A stretch of 64,000 bases of DNA from Centaurea solstitialis. Lineage: Eukaryota > Streptophyta > Magnoliopsida > Asterales > Asteraceae. The position numbers and the translations under genes were made by a program. The notes below the pieces were generated by a model. It saw nothing but the letters and a program-made list of their open reading frames with translations. It did not search any database and was not told the DNA's origin. Each line of letters begins with the position of its first letter. Positions within the stretch are counted from its first letter, which is position 1. Positions 34,060 through 44,222 of the stretch are shown piece by piece. Location of the stretch: contig CM058043.1 of assembly GCA_030169165.1 (NCBI GenBank), positions 39,550,765 through 39,614,764 on the forward strand, in the 5' to 3' direction.

Positions 34060-34458
34060 GAAGGAACAGTAGGAATCAAGAAGTATTCACAAGAATCTAA
34101 TGCAACTCAAGGGTTAGTGTCATGAGAAAGGCGAACTCCTGCTCCTTTACAAGTTAATGGAAAATGGAAGCTTAGATTCACATATCTTTTCAAGTCAAAG
34201 AGTTTGTTGACATGGGAAACAAGGTACAAGATTGTCCACGGTCTAGCTTCTGCTTTGCTATATCTACATGAATAATGGGAGCGATGTGTTTTGCATAGAG
34301 ATATCAAATCGAGTAATGTGATGTTGGACTCGAATTTCAATGTGTAGCTTGGCGATTTTGGGTTAGCAAAGTTGGTAGGTCATGAGAAAGGCCCACAAAC
34401 CACACTGTTGGCTGGAAGTTTGGGTTACATGGCTCCAGAATGTGTATTGACCGGCAAA
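34060..34458 (+). pseudogene. LecRK kinase-domain pseudogene
   Basis: Nearly identical in places to the kinase of the 9440 and 39550 genes. It runs from the GIKEYSSE region through HRDIKSSNVMLD and DFGLAKLV to YMAPECVLTGK. At least two in-frame stops are present (after LYLHE, and in place of Lys before LGDFG), plus frameshifts near the start. The lectin half and the C-lobe end are missing. The 3' side ends abruptly at a LINE-like insertion. Not functional. Confidence 0.88.
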
Positions 34459-34690
34459 ATTTCCTTTGTTTAATTCAGTTTTTCGAGAAGGAAGTTTTTC
34501 GAGAAATTCAGTTTCTAGCTTTTGATTGGATTCGGTGTCGTGCTAATAAGGTAGGTCTTTAAGGTGGGAGGATTGGGTTTGTAACTCGGCTATGCCGTCG
34601 TCTCTTGTATTTTTCTAGCCTCTCGCTAGTCCTTCTTAATATCTCTCTTTTGCGGTCCAAAAAAAAAAACTAAACAAAGGAAGATATGAT
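34459..34690 (+). mobile_element. LINE-like 3' tail with inverted flanks
   Basis: Ends in an A-run after TCTCTCTTTTGCGGTCC, with upstream TGTAACTCGGCTATGCCG and a duplicated TTTTTCGAGAA unit. The flanks TTCCTTTGTTTA (34461) and TAAACAAAGGAA (34671) are inverted, not direct, repeats. It may be a truncated LINE, and it breaks the LecRK pseudogene. Confidence 0.4.
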
Positions 34691-34941
34691 ACTCTACAAA
34701 GGAACCACAAGCACTAAGCACTAAGCACTAAATCCATGCATCCCCAAAATTCCATCCATGCATTTGGCCAATAAGAGATAAAGCATAACAGAAAATAAAG
34801 ATTAGCCTTGTTGCAACATAAAACAAAATATCTAAAATATAAACAAAATCAATGGTTAAAGATTAGGTTTCTAGGATTTGTACAAACTACTCAATTTGTT
34901 TCTGATACTTCCCCTATATATATATATATATATATATTGGT

Positions 34942-35200
34942 AGAGGAAAGTTCAAATGGCAACTCAATTTTGGTTATGAACGTGAGGACCACTAAAATCA
35001 CGCCATGTGACAATACGAATTGGCGCCTAAGTTTTATTTAGTATGCATATCATGCATTCTGAAGCGCAAGTTTTATTGAGTCTGAGTAAAGCTTCATTCA
35101 GAATAATACATGAATATTCCGACTGAATATTGACACGTGGCGTGATTTTAGTGGTTCTCGTATTTACAATGAAAAATGAGTTCACATTTGAAGCTGACCA
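34942..35200. mobile_element. MITE family M1, copy in TA run
   Basis: Left TAGAGGAAAGTTCAAATGGC and right GAGTTCACATTTGAAGCTGA are inverted ends. The arms include GAACGTGAGGACCACTAAAA and its complement. A TA run lies immediately left. The core contains CATTCAGAATAATACATGAA palindromic units. Confidence 0.6.
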
Positions 35201-35271
35201 TATATTGGTATATTTGACTTAAAATGCAGTACCTACAAGTATCTTCCAAGTATTAAATGCTACCTACATAA

Positions 35272-36230
35272 GGCCATACTTAACCGTACCCCTCATACCC
35301 CTCATACCTCAGCTGCCACATCAACTTTCACTATCTTACCACTACCTTACCACCACTATATCATGTCATCCTTAATCGTACCCCTCATACCACCCATTTT
35401 ATTTTTTAAATACTAAAATATATTAAAATAATTTACAATAAATTAAAATAACTATAAAAATAAAATTAAAAAAACATCAAAATTTAAATTAAATTTCATA
35501 ATTAAGACAAACATTTCTCCCTATTTTTTTTTAATCCAATAATTAAGACAAAAAGATAATGGTTGTGGTGGGGCGACTTCAAAGAAGAGGGATAAAGCCC
35601 CTTTTTTCTTTGTTTCATCATCTTCTTCCCCCAAATAACATTATGGATAGAAATCTTCTGTACCAAATTCTTCTGTTTTATCCCTATCCACCCAATGAGA
35701 TAATGACAAATCAATTTTATATATATTTTAAATTAATTTTATTTGCTTTCATATTCTCTCTCCGATGATGTGTACTTATCTAATTGGTGGACATGAATGG
35801 TATAGGAAATTTTAGCACAGGTGATTTTTACTCATAAATTATTCTCTCCTCTGTCAAAACCCTATCTGTACGATTATCCATTCGTTTTATGCTTAAACTT
35901 TCATCAGATCATGTCTGTTGCGTTTCAGACCAATACTAATCGGATCCGCCACCACTCTGATTTCGCTCAACCGATGATCACCACCGGAGCGAGAACAACT
36001 TTCCTGTTGTGAAGGAACACGATTCGAGCAGTTCTTCTTCTTCTAATATTGGCAACAACCGTGATATAGCAGTTGGGGGGGGGGGGGTGGGGGGTGGTGG
36101 TGTCTTGGAAGCAATCAGTGTGGGGGTACCGGGTAAGGGCGGTACCGCCCGCCTACCAGTTATGCACGGCGGTGTTACCGCCGGTACCGGTGGCGGTACC
36201 GGCGCCCTACCGGCCCCGTTAAGGATGGCC
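35272..36230. mobile_element. PIF/Harbinger-like element A
   Basis: Ends are GGCCATACTTAACCGTACCC and, in reverse complement, GGCCATCCTTAACGGGGCCG, the same family as the neighbour at 36287. The flanks TAA and CAA only partly agree with the three-base target duplication. The right part is a CGGTACCGGCGGT-rich block. A coding-like stretch (35910-36050: MSVAFQTNTNRIRHHSDFAQ, then, after a frame change, KEHDSSSSSSSNIGNN) looks like a captured host exon that I cannot name. Confidence 0.55.
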
Positions 36231-36286
36231 CAATGTTGTCTTCCATTTAAGTTAAAAGAGATGGGCGAGTCTCTAGAATCATCTTA

Positions 36287-37917
36287 GGCCATCCTCTATC
36301 GGCCCGGTATGGGAGCGGTACCGGTGGCGGTACCGGCGGCAACACCGCCGCGCATGGCCGGTATGCGCACCGGTACGCGCTGCATCGGTGTGTTGATGCC
36401 GGTGTCAATATACACCTCCAACTTTTGGAGATTGGCAAAAGAGCCCCCCCAACGGCTATATTACCGTTGGGGTAAAAAAAAATTAAATTTTTATTTTTTT
36501 TATTTTTAACCATTTCCTATATATATCAAATACATCTTTTTACCAACTTAGATCTTCATCTTCATCTCTATTCTTATCTACTCTTATCTCCTCACCATCT
36601 TCATATTTTTTTTATTCTCATCTCTATTCTTTATACTCTTATCTTCATCAACATCTTCATCTCAATGGATCCACACGGCACCCCCTCCGGTTCGAGACGT
36701 ACCAACCCGAACCAACCGAACCAACCGTATCACCAACCGTATCACCAACCGCATCACCTACCGAACCTCTCGTATCACCCACCTAACATAGCATCGGATT
36801 ATTGGATGTATGCGCACTTGCTTGCGCAACAACAACCACCACCACCACCATCACAACACTCCGGTTTCCACCAACCTACCGGTTCGCACCAAGCTACGGG
36901 TTCGCACCAAAACCCGACGACGGGAAGGTGGGCACTACGAGATGAGGAATACGTCGACGACGACGATGACGACGAACTTGTACCCGAAACGCAACCTTTG
37001 TCGTCGCCGTCACCGCCACCACCACCACCACCACAAAAAAACAAACGTGGACGCAAGGGTAAGAGTGCGGCCACGGAGGCGGAACCGAGTGAGACGCATA
37101 CCGGTTGGAGAGTTGTCAAAGGCTCTCCTAAGTTCGACCCGGTCCTCATGATGGACCCACGAAACATATGCGCGCCGAAAAATAAACGGTCGAGAACGAC
37201 CGAAACCCCAACCGATTCCCCCAACGAATCCGATGCCCGCTCTAATTTCGTGAACCTCGATACCGACTCCCCCTCAAACCCGGAGCACACACGACCGATG
37301 GGTCGAAATGCCGCAAGACGTGCGGCGTCTTCCTCTACGGCAACCGCGTCATCCGAAGCCGTATCGATGGTTGCGACCGAACTAGGTTACCTCACGACCA
37401 CGAATAATAGGCTAATCGATGCGATTTCCCAACGACAACAAAGTATCGATTACAAGATCTACATGAAACCGCATAGGCACCTCGAGGGTTTAGAGTTGGA
37501 GGCCGCTTTGGAGGAAAAAGAACGGTTACGCGAAACGTGGGGGTTTAAAAAATATTATTAGTTATTTTAGTTTTTTTAGTTTTTATGAAATGTTAATTTT
37601 AATTTTAATTATGAAATGTTTTTTTTTAGTTTTTATGTTAATGTAATTTTTAGTTATTTTAATTAATGTAATTTTAATTTTAATTTTAATTTTAATTGTT
37701 TACTTAATGTTTATTTAAAAAAAATAAAATGAAGGGTTTGAATTAAAATAAAATAAAATGAAGGGTATGAAATGAAAATTAAAAAAATAAAAGGAAGGGT
37801 ATGAGGGGTATGATAGTGGATGAAAGGTATGGAGTTGGTAGGGTAGTGGTAAAGCTGATGTGACAGCTAATGTGGCAACAGGTATGAGGGGTATGGCCTG
37901 CACCATAAAGGATGGCC
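36287..37917 (+). mobile_element. PIF/Harbinger element B
   Basis: Ends GGCCATCCTCTATCGG and, in reverse complement, GGCCATCCTTTATGGTGCAG; flanked on both sides by TTA (36284-36286 and 37918-37920), the Harbinger target duplication. 1631 bp. It encodes one long frame and no transposase, so it would need transposase in trans. The right subterminal region repeats GGTATGAGGGGTATG. Confidence 0.75.
36665..37561 (+). CDS. Harbinger-associated protein, SANT-like part apparently deleted
   Basis: 298 codons. The N-terminus is Gln/Pro/His-rich, with an NQPYHQPYHQPHH repeat, then an acidic run (YVDDDDDDELVPE), a proline run, and the basic KKNKRGRKGK. Next come GWRVVKGSPKFDPV and RPMGRNAARRAASS, which resemble the NAM-associated C-terminal region of plant Harbinger Myb/SANT-like proteins. 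The end is a charged helix, LEAALEEKERLRETWG. The DNA-binding helices normally lying between the basic stretch and the GWRVVK motif are missing, which I infer to be an internal deletion. It starts just after UTR-like TCATCTTCATCTC repeats. The family's expected role is to assist Harbinger transposase; activity here is doubtful. Confidence 0.55.
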   Translation: MDPHGTPSGSRRTNPNQPNQPYHQPYHQPHHLPNLSYHPPNIASDYWMYAHLLAQQQPPPPPSQHSGFHQPTGSHQATGSHQNPTTGRWALRDEEYVDDDDDDELVPETQPLSSPSPPPPPPPQKNKRGRKGKSAATEAEPSETHTGWRVVKGSPKFDPVLMMDPRNICAPKNKRSRTTETPTDSPNESDARSNFVNLDTDSPSNPEHTRPMGRNAARRAASSSTATASSEAVSMVATELGYLTTTNNRLIDAISQRQQSIDYKIYMKPHRHLEGLELEAALEEKERLRETWGFKKYY

Positions 37918-38131
37918 TTATATTTATAAAATTTTCATTTTCATATCAGTCCCAAAGATCGTACATGGGATATGCTTACGTGACACCAAAAAATAAAATA
38001 AAAAACCTCTTAAAAAAACGCACTAATGTTTTAAACACCTACACATGGCAAGGACCAGACATGAAATGTATATATTGTGAGAGAGGGTACAATTGACATA
38101 CTCGTTTGGTGGTGTAAATTAACTCCACACT

Positions 38132-38628
38132 AGAGGAAAGTTCAAATGTGAACCACTTTTTGGTTGTAAACGTGTCAAATGTGAATCACTTTTTGGTTGT
38201 GAACGTGAGGACAGCCGAGAGCGCGACACTTGGCGGAGACTAGTCAACGAAGGAGGCTTTGAGTGACCAAAGGAGTGTTAGCCTAGTGGTAAGGCTTGGG
38301 TACTACATAGTAGTGAACCCGAGTTCGAGCCCTGGGGGACTCATTCTGGAGGTACGGGGATTCGACCCCGGGCAGCATGCTTTAGCAGTCGGGCTTCGGC
38401 CCAAAATTGCCGGGGATTAGTCTGGATCCAATGTGGTCTGGGATACCTCTTCTAAAAAAAAGGAGGCTTTGAGTGTCGTCCACCTTTTTAATTCAATGCC
38501 CTCCCATGAATCGCGCCTAGTCATCCACCGTGGACCTGACGTGGCGCCTAGTCATTCGCCACGTGTCATGCTCTCGGTTGTCCTCACGTTCAAAAACCAA
38601 AAACTGGTTCATATTTGGACCTGCCACT
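38132..38628. mobile_element. MITE family M1 with nested SINE
   Basis: Left TAGAGGAAAGTTCAAATGTG, right (reverse complement) GGCAGGTCCAAATATGAACC. The left end carries a partial tandem duplication of TCAAATGTGAA(T/C)CACTTTTT. The SINE at 38266-38461 splits it, duplicating GGAGGCTTTGAGTG. The right border is a TA run. Confidence 0.65.
38266..38461 (+). mobile_element. tRNA-derived SINE, family S1
   Basis: A-box TTAGCCTAGTGGTAAGG and B-box GAGTTCGAGCCCTGG form the pol III promoter head. The body contains GGTACGGGGATTCGACCCCG and TTTAGCAGTCGGGCTTCGG, and it ends in an A-run. The 14-bp target duplication GGAGGCTTTGAGTG is perfect on both sides. A second copy lies at 49563-49756. Confidence 0.88.
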
Positions 38629-38651
38629 ATATATATATATATATATATATA

Positions 38652-38875
38652 GGGGTGGGTTCAAATGTAAGGACAGCCGAGAGCGCGACACGTGGCGGAT
38701 GACTAGACGACACGTCAGGTCCACGGCGGATGACTAGGCACGATTTATGGCAGGGCATTGAATTAAGGGGGGACCACACTCAAAGCCGCCTTTGTTGACT
38801 GGTCTCCACCACGTGTCGCGCTATCAGCTGTCCTCACGTTCGCAACCAAAAAGTGGTTCACATTTACCTTTTCCC
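38652..38875. mobile_element. MITE family M1, copy after TA run
   Basis: Begins GGGGTGGGTTCAAATGTAAG and lacks about 30 bases of the usual left arm. The right arm, GTTCGCAACCAAAAAGTGGT, is complete. The core GCAGGGCATTGAATTAAGG is in the opposite orientation to copy b. Confidence 0.6.
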
Positions 38876-39549
38876 ACCTGTAATTTCGTGCTTGTTGGTA
38901 CCCTCTTTTCCCCTGTATGTTATTAATGGTAAAAAAGAACTCTTTTTATATTCTATTCATCTTTAAATATTCTAAAAACTTCATATGTAATCTTCACATA
39001 CGAAGATCTTAAGCAAAACCCACAAGAAAGAAACTCTTAACATCTTTCATCAGGGATGGAAATTTTTGGATTTTTGTTACAAATCTTAGTGTACTTGTCA
39101 TGATCATTCTATTATCATGGTTAGAACAAGAATAATGGAAGAGAAGATGATAGCCTATTTCTATCTAGCGAATATTTTTCAATTTCTTTTACCAATTAAC
39201 CGTGTGGACCTTGAAATTATATCCAATATGCGATGAAAAAACACATAAACCTTAGAACCGGCCAGCATCGTCTGAAAAAGAACAAAACTGAAAAATAAAA
39301 TGTTTTCAGTTTTAGTTCAAAATGTTTTACGCCACATCATGCACGCACATGAGTAGTTTTCTAAGTTTTGCAAAATGAAAACGCTGGAATGAAAAACAAT
39401 GCAAATTACAACCAGCAGTTCGGCAGCAGGGTACACCATTTGTTTCACACGTTGGGATTTTTCCACATGGTTTTCGTGGTGTACGATACCGTGTTTCAGC
39501 TACCAATATATACATCAAGAAGCTCGCAAAATAACATTCAAAAATCTTC
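38876..39549 (+). promoter_or_regulatory. Upstream region of intact LecRK
   Basis: 39175-39303 is shared with 8365-8515 upstream of the first LecRK, so it is likely ancestral promoter-proximal sequence. TACCAATATATACATCAAG, about 45 bases before the ATG, contains a TATATA stretch that could act as a TATA box. This is a suggestion only. Confidence 0.4.
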
Positions 39550-41547
39550 ATGGCCATCTTAGCATACTTGCTTCTTCTGTTAACCCCTTTTGTAGCTTCA
39601 ATCACTTTCAATTTCACAGATCTCGGCCAAGATAATCTTCCCCAGGACATACAATTAACAGGTCATGCATCTTCTACGGACGAAGGAATCCAGTTAACCC
39701 CACTAAACGCATGGACGGCAGGCCGGGCAACCTACGTCAGAGAGCTTCATCTCTGGGACAAGGCCTCACGCGAGCTAGCAAGCTTCAGTACCTACTTCTC
39801 CTTCTTGATTGATTCAGAGTCAGCCGCAGCTTATGCCGACGGCCTCACATTCTTCCTTGCGGAGAACAATTCTCTCATTGTCTCCGGTGGGTCCATGGGG
39901 CTTCCCTTAAGTACTGACCATACCAACGGCCTGATATATCCGTTATTTGTCGCAGTGGAGTTTGATTCTCATGGTGGCAACGGTTGGGATCCGAAATATT
40001 CTAACGGTACTTTACTAGATGATGATCATGTAGGTATAGACATCAACAATCTCACTTCTGTTACAGCTCGGAAATGGTTCAGCAATATACCGGTGGGGGA
40101 ATTGTGTAACAGTTGGATTACATATGATTCTGGATCAAAAAAACTACTTGTTTCCTTCACATGTTTTCACAATAATCATACAGTTGCAAGTCGAGATGTA
40201 CTTGAACACACGATTGATCTCAGGGACGTGCTGCCTGAATGGGTTATTTTTGGGTTTTCAGCAGCAACTGGAGATCTATTCGAGAAACATACGGTCAAAT
40301 CTTGGGCTTTCAATAGTTCTGATATACGGATTGGGACCAAGAGTCCAGATCTAGGCACAGCACAGTCCAAGACTCCAGATCCAGTGAAGCAGAAAGTAGC
40401 AACTGTGGTGGGGTTAATAGTTGCATTCTCTGTTTTGATTACATTTTTGGTTGTGCTTGTTTTTTTTGTTTGGAGAAGAAAGAAGAAAACACAAGAAGTT
40501 GAAGCGGAAGGACATGGATTTGATTTCAAGATGAACAATGAGTTGGATCTGGAAACTGGGCCAAGAAGATTCTCATACCTCGAGTTAGCTGGGTCAACTG
40601 GAGACTTTGCGGAGAATGAGAAACTTGGAGAGGGAGGTTTCGGTGGGGTTTACAAAGGTTTTTTGAAAGATTCAAGAACCCATGTTGCAGTGAAAAGAGT
40701 GTCCAAGACCTCCAAACAGGGAATCAAGGAGTATTCATCTGAAGTCAGGATCATCAGCAGATTGAGGCACAGGAATTTGGTACAACTCATAGGTTGGTGT
40801 CACGAGAAACGTGAGCTCCTTCTTGTTTATGAGTTCATGGAAAATGGAAGCTTAGATTCACATCTTTTCAAGGCAAAGACTTTGCTGACATGGGAAACCA
40901 GGTACAAGATTGTCCACGGTCTGGCTTCTGCTTTGCTTTATCTACATGAAGAATGGGAGCAATGTGTTTTGCATAGAGATATCAAATCGAGTAATGTGAT
41001 GTTGGACTCAAATTTCAATGCAAAGCTTGGCGATTTTGGATTAGCAAAGTTGGTAGATCATGAGAAAGACCCACAGACCACACTGTTGGCTGGAACTTTA
41101 GGTTACATGGCTCCCGAATGTGTATTGACCGGCAAGGCAAGCAAGGCGTCCGATGTGTTTAGCTTCGGAGTTGTTGCTTTGGAAATAGCATGTGGGAGAA
41201 AAGCCATTGACTACAAGGCTCCAGATACGCAAATAAGTTTAGTAGAATGGGTAAGGGTGCTCTATGGGATTGGGACTCTTTTAGAAGCAATAGATCCACG
41301 TCTAGGGTCAGATTTTGATGAAGAAGAAATAAAGCGTTTGATGATTGTTGGGTTATGGTGTGTGCACCACTCAAATCTTCGCCCATCGATGAGACAAGTC
41401 ATTCAAGTGCTTAACCTTGAAGCTTCCTTGCCTATACTCCCCTTAGATATGTCGGTGGCATCATACTTGGCACCGTCAACAAGGAATTGTGTCTCTTCCG
41501 TCGATGAAAACCAATCGTCGAATAGTATCACTAAGTATGGTCGTTAG
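39550..41547 (+). CDS. L-type lectin receptor kinase, intact
   Basis: 665 codons, one exon, starting MAILAYLLLLLTPFVAS, a signal peptide. Legume-lectin domain about 18-256 (ADGLTFFLAE, FVAVEFDSHG, DDDHVGIDIN, GFSAATG). The transmembrane helix is about 283-309, followed by WRRKKK as stop-transfer. The kinase has GEGGFGG near 360, Lys382, HRD 475-477, DFG from 495, APE 521-523 and LRPSM with the subdomain XI Arg. The intronless form, the HRD class and the overall layout fit class IX LecRKs, which are plasma-membrane receptors with an active-looking Ser/Thr kinase. It is the closest intact relative of the split genes at 9440 and 59031 and the best reference for their breaks. Ligand and pathway are unknown. 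Confidence 0.94.
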   Translation: MAILAYLLLLLTPFVASITFNFTDLGQDNLPQDIQLTGHASSTDEGIQLTPLNAWTAGRATYVRELHLWDKASRELASFSTYFSFLIDSESAAAYADGLTFFLAENNSLIVSGGSMGLPLSTDHTNGLIYPLFVAVEFDSHGGNGWDPKYSNGTLLDDDHVGIDINNLTSVTARKWFSNIPVGELCNSWITYDSGSKKLLVSFTCFHNNHTVASRDVLEHTIDLRDVLPEWVIFGFSAATGDLFEKHTVKSWAFNSSDIRIGTKSPDLGTAQSKTPDPVKQKVATVVGLIVAFSVLITFLVVLVFFVWRRKKKTQEVEAEGHGFDFKMNNELDLETGPRRFSYLELAGSTGDFAENEKLGEGGFGGVYKGFLKDSRTHVAVKRVSKTSKQGIKEYSSEVRIISRLRHRNLVQLIGWCHEKRELLLVYEFMENGSLDSHLFKAKTLLTWETRYKIVHGLASALLYLHEEWEQCVLHRDIKSSNVMLDSNFNAKLGDFGLAKLVDHEKDPQTTLLAGTLGYMAPECVLTGKASKASDVFSFGVVALEIACGRKAIDYKAPDTQISLVEWVRVLYGIGTLLEAIDPRLGSDFDEEEIKRLMIVGLWCVHHSNLRPSMRQVIQVLNLEASLPILPLDMSVASYLAPSTRNCVSSVDENQSSNSITKYGR

Positions 41548-41805
41548 AGTTTTTGCAAAGAACCCACAACATACACTGTAGAACCCGCAACAGTAGTCGC
41601 CACGACCACTGGTGCGACTTAACTCGCACAACAACTCATGCCGCACACTGTTTTTTGTTTTTCTGGTTGTTGGCAAACCTGAAATCTCACAATTTTGATA
41701 GATAATTAATGTATGTTAAAAATTGATCTTGTTATATAGGTTCAACATTTGGTTGACGTTATTAATATAATATTCCTATCTATTCATATACATATATATA
41801 TATAT
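41548..41805 (+). other. LecRK 3' flank, shared with 14614-14880
   Basis: The likely 3' untranslated region, conserved with the sequence after the first LecRK. It ends in an AT-rich run where an M2 MITE is inserted. Confidence 0.5.
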
Positions 41806-43378
41806 GGTTAGATTAAAATGTGAAGTCAATTTTGGTTGTGAACGTGAGGATGAATCTCAACCACACATCTTCAGTTACGGTGGACGCGATCCTCATTGAC
41901 GCGATTCATAGGAGGGTGGAGATTATTAAAGGAGGGGACCCGGTTAAGCCGCCTTTAATAATCTCTCCCCCCCCCCCCCCCCCCCCCCCGAGTTTTTGAC
42001 CAAATGAGTGTTTTTTAAAAACTTATTTACTAAATAGGCGTTGTTTCAAAAATATTTACCATGTAAGTGTATTTTTATTCTTTCTATCCATCTCTCGTAA
42101 CCTTTCTCGTAACCTTTCTCTCTCCTTCTTCTAAAATCACTCAACAACATTAATTTCACCCAATCAGAGAATGAAACGAGATTACCCAGTCCTCAAATCA
42201 CAAGCAAACAACAATTCTTCTTGCAATTTTGTATATTAAGAGCCGAGATTGTGGAAGCGGGTGTCCATGGAGGGTCTAACAAGAGGAGCTCGAGAAGGTG
42301 GACAACAATTATAGAGAGTTTTCTATATTTAATTTGGTCCGGTCAAAACAAATGCAAATAGTGAGATTACGATGCCGTTTTCGAGTTTCAACTTAAGTCC
42401 TTCAAATGGGTCTCTAGGAGGGATAAAGATACAAAAATGGACATGGGCATTTGGTTGGCGAACCCGTTTGGCTCGTAATCAATTGATACGTGGAAGGTTG
42501 GGAGCTCAAAGTTTAGTCGTCGACGGTAGTCTCGACCCAAACAGATTATGCTCGGCACGACAGTCCTTTACAGTTTTTCCTCAGAAGGTAACTCAAGATC
42601 TGGTTCCCGGCGCATAGGTCGCTTGTTGGTTCAAAACGTGAATTTCTTTCCTAATCGGTGATCGAGTAGCAGCCGGCGTTTACAGTTTGCATCTCGCTAA
42701 CCGCCATCTCGGATCTGCTGTTACGAAGAATCATGGCTTGCTTCGGTTTGTTCGTGTCCATGTTGATTTTGCGTTACCTTTGATTCTCGATTGGTTTCCT
42801 TTGTTTCATTTTTGTCGTCTTGTTTGGATTGTATCTCTGTATCTATATAAGGTTTTGTAACTGGGTTTAGGTTTTCTAACAAAATATGTGACGATGAACT
42901 TCAACTAACCAAAATGTAATTTTGTGAATTAATAGCAGATTTGATAATTTATGATAATTTGGAGCCTAAAGAGAAGAATGGGATTTTATAATTTATGATA
43001 TAATTTGGGTTTAGATAATTGATGCAGGAGATAGCATTAAAGGTGCAGGTGGAAGGAAAGACAAGAGAAAGAGAGAGAAGAAGAAAGAAAGGTTAAGAGG
43101 GATGGGTGGAATTAATAAAATTACACCTAAATGGTAAATAATTTTAAAACAACACTCATTTGGTAAATACGTTTTTAAAAAACACCATTTTGGTCAAAAA
43201 CTCCCCCCCCCCCCCCCCCCTTCTTAATAATCTCATCCGGTCAATAAAGACCGCTTTGACCGGTCCCCCCTTTAATAATCTCTACCCTCCCATGATCATG
43301 TCCATTGTAACCGAAGATGAGTGGTTGAGATTGCTCCTCATGTTCTCTTAAATTGATATGCTTCTCGCATGAACCTTC

Positions 43379-43381
<3 letters not shown>
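41806..43381. mobile_element. MITE family M2, split by inner element
   Basis: Left GGTTAGATTAAAATGTGAAG with TTTTGGTTGTGAACGTGAGG; on the right GATGAGTGGTTGAGATTGCT and TGAACCTTCCT before a TA run. The halves share ACGGTGGACGCGATC and GGAGATTATTAAAGG motifs with the complete M2 copy at 44826-45070. The inner segment 41990-43202 was inserted later. Confidence 0.55.
41990..43202. mobile_element. Inner TIR element between C-runs (Pack-MULE-like)
   Basis: Ends GAGTTTTTGACCAAATGAGTG and, in reverse complement, GAGTTTTTGACCAAAATGGTG, with a TTTTTTAAAAAC continuation on both sides. C-runs of 24 and 18 bases lie directly outside, as if a poly-C target had been duplicated. Inside, 42160-42880 has coding-like GC content (an 81-codon frame from 42372), perhaps a captured gene piece; I do not recognise it. 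No transposase. Confidence 0.5.

Positions 43382-43420
<39 letters not shown>
43382..43420. repeat. TA microsatellite
   Basis: TA dinucleotide run at the right border of the M2 element, the same target type as the M1 MITEs. Confidence 0.85.
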
Positions 43421-43423
<3 letters not shown>

Positions 43424-43549
43424 TTTGTTAATTTATCCAAGAAAAGAAAATCTAATACTATATATTTTTACTTCATTAGATCAAGATCGATAGCTATATA
43501 TCTATGTAAATTCAAGAATGCAACAAAGCCACATAAGTTTTCAGTCTTA

Positions 43550-43848
43550 GGGGCCGTTTACTTGACGCTTACCCAGTAAGTGCTTACCGAGTCAATTTAC
43601 CTTGTGGGATGAGCATGAAAATGCTAGAATCTTACACGGTAAAAGCGATAGCATGAATCGGTAAGAGTGATAGCATGAACCGAGAATCTTACCTGGCAAG
43701 TGAGATAGAAAACTCTTACGGTATTACCCGGTAAATTGTAACGTACGATACCGTTTCGGGAGACTAAAATATTGTCTGATAATGATAGTGATAGTGTTCA
43801 ATTTTACCAGTAAGCACCTACAAGGTAAGTGTTCAAGTGAACGACCCC
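43550..43848. mobile_element. Tourist-like MITE
   Basis: 299 bp, ends GGGGCCGTTTACTTGACGC and, in reverse complement, GGGGTCGTTCACTTGAACAC, flanked by TTA on both sides, the PIF/Harbinger signature. The interior repeats GGTAAGAGTGATAGCATGA. Non-coding. Confidence 0.78.
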
Positions 43849-44022
43849 TTAATTAAGGTTCAAGACGTCAATTTCAATTTTGGTCACACGATTGTCTCTA
43901 TTTTGAAATAACTTTGATTTTGATATTTGTAGTTAACATTTGTTACATTTTTTTTACTCTTGAACTACTTATGTTATAAAAGCTCATTAACTTTCTCTAA
44001 CTTTAATTTACAACGCACAAGA

Positions 44023-44222
44023 AGGACAAGTAAGATAATGCGGGAAAGGGGTTTGAGAGCTCAAGAGGACCGGGAGTCTTTAGAAGCAGTCGATTTTGAG
44101 GAAGAGGAAACAAAGCATTCAATGATTGCTGTGTACGGGTTCCGCTGTGAAGCTCTAATATTATAATCCCCTCAAAGATTGATGCGGGTAACATTGTATT
44201 TGGCACCTTCAATGTCTTCATT
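44023..44222 (+). pseudogene. LecRK C-terminal fragment, second copy
   Basis: Frame SLEAVDFEEEETKHSMIAVY, then GGCACCTTCAATGTCTTCAT. It matches 16371-16586 along its length, including the same missing codons, so both copies descend from one already damaged piece. Not functional. Confidence 0.65.

Noticed and set aside
36799..37290. 163-codon minus-strand frame opposite the Harbinger protein
   Set aside because: Shadow of the plus-strand coding sequence; Ser/Gly runs mirror its Asp/Pro runs.
38281..38340. tRNA gene
   Set aside because: A and B boxes are present but there is no cloverleaf closure, and the unit has an A-tail and target duplication, so it is a SINE head. The same applies at 49573, 50830 and 59351.
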